Shown in pieces: positions 9,230 through 20,775 of a stretch of DNA of 39,995 bases. The notes beneath the pieces are model-generated. The model saw only the letters and a program-made list of their open reading frames with translations. It was not told the DNA's origin and searched no databases. A program made the position numbers and the translations under genes. The DNA comes from Candidatus Kuenenia stuttgartensis (GTDB taxonomy: Bacteria; Planctomycetota; Planctomycetia; Pirellulales; UBA1268). Numbering within the stretch: the first letter of the stretch is position 1; every line of letters starts with the position of its first letter. The DNA lies in contig CAMBSN010000018.1 in the NCBI GenBank assembly GCA_945870505.1, forward strand, positions 1 to 39,995. The letters are read 5' to 3'.

Positions 9230-9484
9230 TCAGGGGCCGGCGGCCGCCTCACGAAACAGTTCGGCCAGCCGCTCGACCATCCACGGCAACGACACGACGA
9301 GGGCCGCGGCCATCGCCAGGGCTTTGGGCGCAAACCCCACGATCGGCTCGTGAACGCCGCTGGCAGCCTGCACGAGCCCCATCGCCACGCCCACCGCGAG
9401 CCCCGCCACGAGCACCGGCAGGATCACCAAGCAGCCGGCGATCACAGCCTGCCTCACGAGTTCCACGAGTTGCGACTCCGTCAT
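9230..9484 (-). CDS. fliQ: FliQ/SctS-family export apparatus protein
   Basis: MTESQLVELVRQAVIAGCLVILPVLVAGLAVGVAMGLVQAASGVHEPIVGFAPKALAM is FliQ-like; 84 aa, two TM. Confidence 0.85.
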   Translation of the reverse strand: MTESQLVELVRQAVIAGCLVILPVLVAGLAVGVAMGLVQAASGVHEPIVGFAPKALAMAAALVVSLPWMVERLAELFREAAAGP

Positions 9485-9516
9485 GATGCAGTCGCCTCCT
9501 TGCTCACCAGGGAAGT

Positions 9517-10344
9517 TCACGAGGGCAGTCCGCGGACGCTGTCGAGCAGCGTCCGGACGACGAGCGACCAGCCGTCAGCCGCGACAAACACGAGTAGCTT
9601 CAGCGGGAGCGACACCAGCGACGGCGGCAGCATCACGAGCCCCGTCGCCGTCACGAGCGTGGCCACCAGGATGTCGAGCACGAGGAACGGCAGCAGCATC
9701 CGGAAGCCGATCGTGAAGGCGGTCTCGAGTTCGCTGACGAGAAACGCCGGGAGCAGCACCTCCACCGGCACGTCATCGTAGGTCGCGGCCTGCCGGGGGC
9801 CGCCCGGGTGCCGTTCGAGGAACAGGAGCATCGTGTCGCGGTTGCCGGCATGCTCGATCTGGGCCGCCATCCAGCGGCGCAGGGGGAGCGAGCCCTTCGT
9901 CAACGCCTCGCCCGCCGTGAGTTCGCCCTGGTGGTACGGCTCGACGCCATCCCGCCAGGCCTGCGTCCAGACCGGCCACATCACCATGGCCGAGAGGAAG
10001 ATCGCCAGCGACGCGACAATCTGGTTCGAGGGAATCTGCGCGGCGCCCAGCCCCTGCCGGACGAGCGCCAGCACCACCGACATCCGCACGAAGCAGGTCG
10101 TCATGAGCAGCACCGCGGGCGCGAGGCTGACGATGCCAAACATCATCAGCGACGGCAGTAGCGACTCCAGGGGCCGGTCGCCGAGTCGGCTGAGCCACCC
10201 GCCCACCGCGGCCGACGACGACGCGGCCACCGCCGCCTGCGGATGATCGATCGCCTGCAGCGGACCGGCGAGGTCGTCGGCTGACGACGCGCGGCCGGTC
10301 AGGAGCACGGCGGCCACCGCGAGGACCACCGTGGCACGGCGCAT
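9517..10344 (-). CDS. fliP: FliP/SctR-family export apparatus protein
   Basis: LMMFGIVSLAPAVLLMTTCFVRMSVVLALVRQGLGAAQIPSNQIVASLAIFLSAMVM and PFLVLDILVATLVTATGLVMLPPSLVSLPLKLLVFVAADGW are FliP signatures. Confidence 0.92.
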   Translation of the reverse strand: MRRATVVLAVAAVLLTGRASSADDLAGPLQAIDHPQAAVAASSSAAVGGWLSRLGDRPLESLLPSLMMFGIVSLAPAVLLMTTCFVRMSVVLALVRQGLGAAQIPSNQIVASLAIFLSAMVMWPVWTQAWRDGVEPYHQGELTAGEALTKGSLPLRRWMAAQIEHAGNRDTMLLFLERHPGGPRQAATYDDVPVEVLLPAFLVSELETAFTIGFRMLLPFLVLDILVATLVTATGLVMLPPSLVSLPLKLLVFVAADGWSLVVRTLLDSVRGLPS

Positions 10345-10358
10345 GGCGAAGAGGGGAA

Positions 10359-10910
10359 TCACGCGCGGATCTCCCGCCGGCTCGCACGCCGGTCGGCGGC
10401 GGGAGCCACGCGAACACCCCGGCAGGCGGTGACGATCGCGTCGGTGGCCTGCGGGTCGGCGAGTTCGGCGAGCGTCTGGCAACCGGAAGCCGAGACACCG
10501 AGCAGGAGCGTCCGGGGACCGAATCGCACGATCCGGACCGACTGCTGACCGCCGAGCGACGCCTCGCCCAGGACCTCAAAGACGTCGTGGGGCAGCGCGG
10601 CGACCCGCCGCGCCGCGAACAGCCGATACCCCGCGAGCGCGGCGAAGGCACCGCCGAGGGCAATGAGGACCCGCCAGTCGGGGAGCGGACGCGGCGGTGC
10701 GACTCGTGGACTCTCAGACGACGGCCCACCCAGTGGCAGCGGTGCGGCCGAAGACGCGGCGGCGGTCGTGAGCGTGGCGGGCTCGACGCCACCGTCGGCG
10801 ACAAGCGGCTCGGGTGATGGGGCCACCGGCGCGTCGGCAGACGCCTGCCCGGCGGCCAGGAGGGCCACGGTGAGGACGGCGACAACGCGGTGGAGATGGG
10901 GGGAACGCAT
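10359..10910 (-). CDS. fliO: FliO-like export apparatus accessory protein
   Basis: Signal peptide, single TM, then FEVLGEASLGGQQSVRIVRFGPRTLLLGVSASGCQTLAEL as in FliO; located directly upstream of fliP. Confidence 0.7.
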   Translation of the reverse strand: MRSPHLHRVVAVLTVALLAAGQASADAPVAPSPEPLVADGGVEPATLTTAAASSAAPLPLGGPSSESPRVAPPRPLPDWRVLIALGGAFAALAGYRLFAARRVAALPHDVFEVLGEASLGGQQSVRIVRFGPRTLLLGVSASGCQTLAELADPQATDAIVTACRGVRVAPAADRRASRREIRA

Positions 10911-10923
10911 GATTGGATCAGGC

Positions 10924-12492
10924 TCACGCAGCCATCCGCCGCGGTGGAACGGCGGCGGTGGTGTCGGCATCGGGGGCATCGTCGACCGTGGTCCAGTCGA
11001 TCCGCGACCGCGGCGAACGCTGGCCGGCATCGGCCGTACGGCGGCGCGACGACCGCCCATCGGCGGACCGAGCGCCGCTATGAAACAGGATGTAGGCGAG
11101 GATCGCGGAGCACTTGGCGGTGAACACCATCCAGACCTCGCGGGGCACGTCGCCAAATCGCCCCTCGGAAACCGCCTGGATCGTCACGTCGATGTAGTCG
11201 CCGATCGTGCTGGGCGCCGCCGCCGGAGTGGCGGTTGCCGTCTGGTTGCCGGTGGCGGCCGGCGGGGCAGACGACGACACGGAACCCGCGGCACCCGGCC
11301 GGGGTGGCGGCTCAGGCCGCGATGAAACGACGGGGAACCTCGTGATCACGACCCGGCGGCCATCGGCTCGCGAAATGGGGGGCAGAAGTTCGAGGATGTG
11401 CCCCCGGAGTCGCTCCTCCTCCCGGCGATCGACCTCGGCCACGGCCATCTGCATATCGCGTTGCCGTGCAGACCTGACGACGGCATCAAACCAGGTCTCC
11501 GGTACCGCAACCGACACCACGATCGAGTCGATGCGGCCCTCGCGGGATGGCGAGGGCACCGGGGCGACGGCAGCCGCCTCTGTGACTTCCACCTCGGCGG
11601 GCGCGTTGGCATCCGCCACCCGTTGCTGCCGCGGCGGCAGGTTCGGTTCCACTGGCGGCGCAGGGGCCGTGTCGTCGGCGAACGTGACGGTCACATCGAC
11701 CACCGCTCCCTTCACGAACGCCAACCCCTGACGGACCTTGGAGACGAGGTGATGCTCGTGGGCGATCTGCCGGGCGAGGGCGGGATCCGCGACAGGCGGC
11801 GGCTCGGCGGCATCGACGGGCGAGAGCGGGCCGGCGTGGACGTGGCCGCTGCGGAGATCGGTGACGGCAACCTGCTCCGGGTCGAGCCCGGCGATCGACG
11901 CCGCCACGAGGACGCGGATCGCCTGCACGCGGGAGGGCTCCAACTCGACGTCGAGCTGCGTCCGCACGTTGACGCTCGCGGTCTGCGTTGGCCCGCCGCC
12001 GAGCGTGCCATCGAATGCCGCGCGGTCATTGACGTCGTAGAGCACCGCCGCCCGTTCGATGCCCGGCATCGAGCAGATGACGTGGGCGAGTTCCTCCTGC
12101 ACGGCCACGCGGAGCAGTTCCTCCTGCGCCGCCCTGCTCTGCCACGGGCTGTTGCTCTCGAGCGCGCGGCGGAGGCTGCTGCCGAACTCCCGGGGGAGCG
12201 CTTCGGCGTCGACGAGTGCCCGCATGTAGGCGCTCTGCCGCGGGCGCGACACCCAGACGCGGCCGTCCTCGGTGCGGTGGCCGCTGAGTTGCGCGCGGTC
12301 GAAGGCCGCCTCGACGATGGCCAACTCCGACGACGGCAGCACCGTGCCGGGGAGCAATTCCACCTCTTCGCTGGCGGGGCGGTCTCGCAGCACCCACGCG
12401 CCCCAGCCGATCGAGGCGGCGACGAGCCCCAGCGCGATCACCTGCGCGGGCGTGACCCGTGAGGAGCGGCTTGGTTCGGCGGATGTGTCCAT
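10924..12492 (-). CDS. FliF/SctJ-like ring protein, divergent
   Basis: N-terminal TM, ring-building-like region (SSELAIVEAAFDRAQLSG...VQEELAHVICSMPGIERAAVLYDV), C-terminal TM; adjacent to fliO. Confidence 0.65.
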   Translation of the reverse strand: MDTSAEPSRSSRVTPAQVIALGLVAASIGWGAWVLRDRPASEEVELLPGTVLPSSELAIVEAAFDRAQLSGHRTEDGRVWVSRPRQSAYMRALVDAEALPREFGSSLRRALESNSPWQSRAAQEELLRVAVQEELAHVICSMPGIERAAVLYDVNDRAAFDGTLGGGPTQTASVNVRTQLDVELEPSRVQAIRVLVAASIAGLDPEQVAVTDLRSGHVHAGPLSPVDAAEPPPVADPALARQIAHEHHLVSKVRQGLAFVKGAVVDVTVTFADDTAPAPPVEPNLPPRQQRVADANAPAEVEVTEAAAVAPVPSPSREGRIDSIVVSVAVPETWFDAVVRSARQRDMQMAVAEVDRREEERLRGHILELLPPISRADGRRVVITRFPVVSSRPEPPPRPGAAGSVSSSAPPAATGNQTATATPAAAPSTIGDYIDVTIQAVSEGRFGDVPREVWMVFTAKCSAILAYILFHSGARSADGRSSRRRTADAGQRSPRSRIDWTTVDDAPDADTTAAVPPRRMAA

Positions 12493-12527
12493 GATGTCGG
12501 TTCTGGTCGTGGGGTGGGAGACGGCGG

Positions 12528-13031
12528 TCAGGCAGCCTGCCGGCGGGCGCCGCGCCGCGGAAACCGGACGGTCACCGCCGTGCCTCCGGTGGCACAGGGC
12601 GAGACCGTCAACTCCGCACCGCATCGGGCGGCGGCGTCGCGGACGTCCTGCGGAATCCGAGCCGTGCCCGGCTGATCGGGTCCTGAATCGGCGATCTCCA
12701 CCTCGACCGCGTCGGTGGTGGCGACCACGGCGACGTCAACTTCGCGAAGAGAGGGGCCGTCGGATGTGCCCGTGGGGCCGGCGGCGTTGGCGAAGGCTGC
12801 GGCAACGAGCGGCTCGAGCAGGTCGCGGACCACCGCCGGATCGGCGTCGATCTCGTGCCCTTCACCGCCATCGAGTCCGACGCGGACAGCGGCGTGGGCC
12901 GCCGATTGGCGGCCGACGAGCGCGTCGACGACGGTCCGAAGCGAGTTCGGACGCGCCGCAACCAGCGGCAGGATACGGGGCTCCACGTCGATCGAGGAGC
13001 GGTGGGCATCGCGGCCCGCATGGAGTGTCAT
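12528..13031 (-). CDS. GHKL/HATPase_c-like protein, divergent
   Basis: VRDLLEPLVAAAFANA, DAVEVEIADSGPDQPG, CGAELTVSPCATGGTAVTVRFPRR follow the N-box, G1 and G2 order of histidine-kinase-type ATPase domains. Confidence 0.5.
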   Translation of the reverse strand: MTLHAGRDAHRSSIDVEPRILPLVAARPNSLRTVVDALVGRQSAAHAAVRVGLDGGEGHEIDADPAVVRDLLEPLVAAAFANAAGPTGTSDGPSLREVDVAVVATTDAVEVEIADSGPDQPGTARIPQDVRDAAARCGAELTVSPCATGGTAVTVRFPRRGARRQAA

Positions 13032-13078
13032 GGGAATCCTTTCCCGGTGACGAGGTGATGGAATGACGATCGGCGAGA

Positions 13079-13759
13079 TTAGCCGGCAATGGCCGCCCGT
13101 GTGACGGATGCCGGACCACAGATCTCGTCCATGAGCCAGCGGTTGACGTCGGCGAGCGCGGTGGCGGCGAGGTCGCGTCGGCGGGGATAGATCCGCATCG
13201 CGAGCGTGGCACCGGCGGCGTGAAAGAGTCGCAGCATGCGGTCGGTCTGATTCGCCGCCCCCGCCGCGTCGGCCGCGGTGCAGCAGTAGAGCATCGGTAT
13301 CTGTCGCACGACATCGATCCGGGCAAACAGCGATTCGTCGAGCGGGAAGCCTCCGCCGAGCGAGACGACGCCCGCGAATGACTCGGGATGCTGGCAGGCG
13401 ATGCGAAAGGCCTCGGTGCCGGCGGCATCTTGGCCGACCAGCCAGATCCGGCGCGGATGGATGCTCAGGCGATCCGTCACGCGATCGACCGCCTGCCAGA
13501 CGGCGGTCGCGCCCCCGGCGGCCTCGACCGCGACGAAGTTTCTCAGGCTCACCCGGGCCATGCAGCGGCCGAGATCAACGGAAGATCCGAGCGGGTCGCT
13601 AAGCCAGACGAGCAGCGGATAGTCGTATCCGGCCTCGTAGCCCTGCGGAATGAACACGGGCAGGCCGCCGGTCCAGTCGGCGAGCGGATGCCTGCGGTCA
13701 TCCGCGGCCACCCTGGGGCTGCGGACGCGATCGGTCCCATTCGACTGCCGGCTGCTCAT
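13079..13759 (-). CDS. Alpha/beta-hydrolase (esterase/depolymerase-like) fold protein lacking canonical Ser nucleophile
   Basis: GLPVFIPQGYEAGYDYPLLVWLSD...IWLVGQDAAGTEAFRIACQHPESFAGVVSLGG; GQDAAG where GxSxG is expected. Confidence 0.6.
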   Translation of the reverse strand: MSSRQSNGTDRVRSPRVAADDRRHPLADWTGGLPVFIPQGYEAGYDYPLLVWLSDPLGSSVDLGRCMARVSLRNFVAVEAAGGATAVWQAVDRVTDRLSIHPRRIWLVGQDAAGTEAFRIACQHPESFAGVVSLGGGFPLDESLFARIDVVRQIPMLYCCTAADAAGAANQTDRMLRLFHAAGATLAMRIYPRRRDLAATALADVNRWLMDEICGPASVTRAAIAG

Positions 13760-13969
13760 GATCGACCTTTACTGGATGGGAGCGGCTGCGGCCGCGGCGG
13801 TTCCGCCATCGGCGGGCCGGCGGGTTCTATCCCAGGCTTTCCCCCCGGGGCAACGCCAGCACGGCCGCCGGGGGCCCGGCCGCCGCCGTGGCCGATAAGT
13901 GGGGTAAGCAGGGCAGCCCGGGGGCCACTCAGACGGGTCACACTTGATGCTCGCGCGTGTATCAGGCTC

Positions 13970-14099
13970 GGGACTGCCCATGCCCGTCGCCGGACACTCG
14001 CTACGGCCCTCCAGGCCTTCGCTCGCTCGATGCTGACTTCGCTCCGCCATCCGTGGCTGTGCTTGTCAGCAACGCCGGCTCCCGGGCACGGGCAGCCCC
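13970..14099. repeat. Structured intergenic element, copy 1 (terminal arms 13970-13993 and 14075-14099)
   Basis: Imperfect terminal inverted repeat; long similarity to 39382-39540. Confidence 0.7.
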
Positions 14100-14300
14100 T
14101 CGCTGCATCATTCCGCCCATGTGATTCCGGAAAGGGGAGCAGCCGGATCGGAGGCACGCGCAGAAGCCGGTGAGACTTGTGCCCCGCTGCGGTCGCTCCG
14201 AAGCGTTTGAGCAGAGAACTCACAAGTCCCGCCGGCGCCGAGCATGTCTCCGGCCGGCTGCGGTGCCGCGACGACGCGCGAGGTTCACGTGTGAGCCGTA

Positions 14301-17618
<3,318 letters not shown>

Positions 17619-17622
<4 letters not shown>

Positions 17623-17912
17623 GGCGCGGAGTGCTCCTGCGTCTCACCATCGGCAGCGGCCGCCTTCTGCCGCCGCATCTCTCGCCAGACGTAGGCGCCG
17701 AAGGAGCCCACGAGCGTGAAGGGCATCGCGAGCATGAGGAGGATGCTGTAGAAGTAGCCCCGCGCGACGTTGAGCCCTTCGGGATCGGACGTGTTCACCG
17801 CGTCCTTGCAGTTCGGGCAGCCAAGAGCTTCCGCACCGGCCACGACCGCCATGACCGCCGCGATCAGCAGCAGCGGAACGAACTGACGGAAGGCAGCATT
17901 CAGAGATCGCAT
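17619..17912 (-). CDS. Small membrane protein with CPNCK motif
   Basis: 97 aa, two TM, ALGCPNCKDAVN; 4-nt overlap with next gene; embedded in oxidase cluster. Confidence 0.65.
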
Positions 17913-17945
17913 GGTTCGTACCTCAACACCATTGTAGGCAGGCCG

Positions 17946-18404
17946 TCAGGGGCCGGGAAACCAGTGGTAGAGCATGAGGTAGATCACCACGCCGGTCACC
18001 GACACATAGAGCCAGATCGGCAGCGTGATCCGGCCCAGGCGGCGGTGCGACTCCCACCGCCCCTTCCAGGCCAGGAAGAACATCCGCAGGGCCAGCACCG
18101 GCACCGCCACGGCGAGGAGGATGTGCGAGATCAGGATCGCAAAGTAGACCGGGCGGACCATCCCCTCACCGCGAAATGGCACATGCCCGACCAGGTAGTG
18201 GTACGTGAGGTAGCAGGCCAGAAACACGGCCGAGGTGACGAAGGCCGCGGCCATCGCGGCCCGGTGGCCCCGGACGTTACCCCGTTTGATGTACCTCCAG
18301 CCGACCACGAGCAGCACCGTGGCCAGCGTGTTGAGCAAGGCGTTAATGGTGGCAAGCGGATGCACGCCTGCGACGGCGGTGGCGTCGGCGATGAGGGCGA
18401 TCAT
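17946..18404 (-). CDS. DUF420 family membrane protein, oxidase-associated
   Basis: VHPLATINALLNTLATVLLVVGWRYIKRGNVRGHRAAM...HRRLGRITLPIWLYVSVTGVVIYLMLY. Confidence 0.85.
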   Translation of the reverse strand: MIALIADATAVAGVHPLATINALLNTLATVLLVVGWRYIKRGNVRGHRAAMAAAFVTSAVFLACYLTYHYLVGHVPFRGEGMVRPVYFAILISHILLAVAVPVLALRMFFLAWKGRWESHRRLGRITLPIWLYVSVTGVVIYLMLYHWFPGP

Positions 18405-19165
18405 GGAACGATTCCCGCGTCGGACGCGGAGGTCTTCTCGGCCAGGACCTCGCGAATCAACCTCTTGAGCAGGTCCACGCGATCCTGCTGGAGCAGGTGA
18501 TAGCCGCCCCGCATCCGCCCCTGGCGATCGAAGACAACGCCACGCTCCGAATGCACGCCGAGTTCCACCGGTAGCCGAAACACCTTTTGGCCCACCTGCT
18601 CGATGAGCTTCAGGTCACCGGTGAGGAACTTCCACCGCTTTGGATCGGCATCGAACCTGGCCGCATACGACGCCAGCGTCTCGGGCGTGTCGTTGGCGGG
18701 GTCGCAGGTCAGGCTCACCACCAGGAAGTCTGGGTCGTCGATCTCGCGCAGGATTTCGGCGATCGCCTGGTTCTCCCGGAAGCACGGGCCTGGACAGTTG
18801 GCGAAGAAGATGGCCCCCATCCAGACGCGGCCCTTCAGCGACTCCGACGAGAACTCGGCTCCGGTCTGGTCGCGAAGCGTGAAGGGCACGTCGGCGAGGT
18901 TCGGGGCGTCGGCGGCTGTCTCGTCCACGGTGCCAGCCACCGGCGCGGGACGGGACGAATCGACCACGGGGGCCACGGAAGACTTCGAGCAGCCGACCAC
19001 GATGGTCAGCATCAGGCTGAGCAACGTGCTCCATGCCACCTTGGCCAACGCGGCCAACGCGCCAAAGCCGGCTGCGGGATGGCATGAGTTGGCTCGCGCG
19101 GGCAGGATAGCCCCAGGCTCGCCATCCTCACGCCAGTCCCTCCGCCTCCGCTGGTGGTTGCTCAT
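18401..19165 (-). CDS. SCO1/SenC family copper chaperone-like protein
   Basis: VPFTLRDQTGAEFSSESLKGRVWMGAIFFANCPGPCFRENQAI...FLVVSLTCDPANDTPETLASYA. Confidence 0.88.
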   Translation of the reverse strand: MSNHQRRRRDWREDGEPGAILPARANSCHPAAGFGALAALAKVAWSTLLSLMLTIVVGCSKSSVAPVVDSSRPAPVAGTVDETAADAPNLADVPFTLRDQTGAEFSSESLKGRVWMGAIFFANCPGPCFRENQAIAEILREIDDPDFLVVSLTCDPANDTPETLASYAARFDADPKRWKFLTGDLKLIEQVGQKVFRLPVELGVHSERGVVFDRQGRMRGGYHLLQQDRVDLLKRLIREVLAEKTSASDAGIVP

Positions 19166-19208
19166 GAAGGACTCGTTCGCTGTTCCAGGGCGGTGCGAAA
19201 CACGTGGT

Positions 19209-19700
19209 TCAGTGGGCCTGGACCGCAAACGGGCCCTCGGTCGAGGCCTTCTCGAGCACCTTCAGATCAGCGCCACGGGCCATGTGGAGGGCCCGCTCCT
19301 GCGACACCATGCGGTTTCGCATGCCCACGTCGGGAATCAGCATGATCGCGAGAAACAGCGCCATCATCGCGGCGGGGATGGTGAGCACGTACTTCCAGTT
19401 CGCTTCCCACCAAACGTGCATGAAGAACAGGATCACGAGCATCGCCTTCGTGCATGAGACGGCCATCATGAACGTCCAGCCGACCTGCGGCTGATCCCGC
19501 CACGGCCACGCGGGCGAGTAGGTGAAGAACGACATCGTCGTCAGGCCGCAGAGGGCCAAAAACACGAGCAGGTATTTGCCGAGCCCGCCATGCGCGTGGT
19601 GGTCGCCGTGCTCAGACTCGATCGAGTGCTGCAGCGTCTCGTCGGCCGATTCGCCGGAGCGGGTGACGGGGCCGTGGGAGTGGGTGCCGTGATCGGACAT
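19209..19700 (-). CDS. Cytochrome c oxidase subunit IV-like protein
   Basis: KYLLVFLALCGLTTMSFF...KAMLVILFFMHVWWEANWKYVLTIPA; His-rich N-terminus. Confidence 0.8.
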   Translation of the reverse strand: MSDHGTHSHGPVTRSGESADETLQHSIESEHGDHHAHGGLGKYLLVFLALCGLTTMSFFTYSPAWPWRDQPQVGWTFMMAVSCTKAMLVILFFMHVWWEANWKYVLTIPAAMMALFLAIMLIPDVGMRNRMVSQERALHMARGADLKVLEKASTEGPFAVQAH

Positions 19701-19710
19701 GGTTGGGCCT

Positions 19711-20751
19711 TCAGAACAGGTACATGAGCGGAAACAGGAAGATCCACACGAGATCGACGAAGTGCCAGTAAAGGCCGATGTTCTCGATCGCCCCGACCCG
19801 CTTTGCGTTGAGCGTCCAGGTGCACATGATCCCGAACACGAGCAGGCCGACAGCAACGTGGATCGCGTGGAAGCCGGTGAGCAGGAAGTAGGTGCTGGCC
19901 CACATGTTGCCGCCGGGGATCACCGTGGGGAGCCTCAGCCAACGGAAGGCGTCGTTGAGCCCATGGGCCCCGTGGCCGCCTCCGTGGTCGGCCCCTTCCG
20001 CCGGCAGCGGCATCACCTGATCCGCGACGACCGCCATGTCGAATGCCTGCTGGTCGGCGCTCATCACAATCTTCTGAATCTGCTGCAGGCGGGTGCGGGC
20101 CGTCTGCTGGTCGGCGGAGAGGCGGTCGGCGGGCGCCGCGTCGAGCCGCTGCAAGAGATCGACCGTGTCGCCCGACTTGGCCTCGGCGTCGGCCGGATCA
20201 CGGAGGGCGCTCGGCACCTGCCCCACGGGCGTCTTTCGTAGTTCATCGAGGCGCGCCCGGACAGCTGAGCCGTAGTAGAGGTCGGGCCGCTCGTAGATCC
20301 GGCTGTGCGGCATCGCGGGGTAGATGCCGTGGGAGAACTTCGCGGAGTACTCGTAGCCCTTCACGCCAAGGAAGAGCGTCCCGAGCAGGAGGGTGAGCAG
20401 CATCCAGATCTTCGCCAGGCTCGCCTTGTTGGCGCGGGCGGCCTCGAGTGCCAGCACCACGGTGACGCTGGAGCAGATCAGCACAAACGTGTTGAACGCG
20501 CCGATCGGCTCGGAGAGGTGCACGTGGTGCGGCTTCGGCCAGATCGGGGCACCGAAGCGGAGCACCACGTAACTGCCGAGCAGCGCCGCGAAGAACATGA
20601 TCTCCGTCGAGAGGAAGAGCCACATGATCAGCTTGCCGCGGGAGAGCGGCAGGCCGGGCTGATACTGGAGCGTGACGTGGCCGTGATGGCCGTCATCACC
20701 GGCATGGCCATCATCGTGACCCGGAGAGATCGAGGCGGCGTGAGCGTGCAT
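19711..20751 (-). CDS. coxC: Cytochrome c oxidase subunit III with large insertion
   Basis: [65 protein letters not shown]. Confidence 0.92.
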   Translation of the reverse strand: MHAHAASISPGHDDGHAGDDGHHGHVTLQYQPGLPLSRGKLIMWLFLSTEIMFFAALLGSYVVLRFGAPIWPKPHHVHLSEPIGAFNTFVLICSSVTVVLALEAARANKASLAKIWMLLTLLLGTLFLGVKGYEYSAKFSHGIYPAMPHSRIYERPDLYYGSAVRARLDELRKTPVGQVPSALRDPADAEAKSGDTVDLLQRLDAAPADRLSADQQTARTRLQQIQKIVMSADQQAFDMAVVADQVMPLPAEGADHGGGHGAHGLNDAFRWLRLPTVIPGGNMWASTYFLLTGFHAIHVAVGLLVFGIMCTWTLNAKRVGAIENIGLYWHFVDLVWIFLFPLMYLF

Positions 20752-20775
20752 GTCGTTGCTTGGGATTCGAGAGGA

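Noticed and set aside
13756-14223. 155-aa minus-strand ORF between hydrolase-like gene and mdh
   Set aside because: Runs straight through the structured repeat copy 1 and a Gly/Pro-rich stretch; more likely a chance frame across non-coding repeat DNA, although a repeat-derived peptide cannot be excluded.
14174-14228. gacttgtg / cacaagtc inverted repeat 39 nt apart
   Set aside because: Only 8 bp, no second copy seen, pairing does not extend; could be chance.
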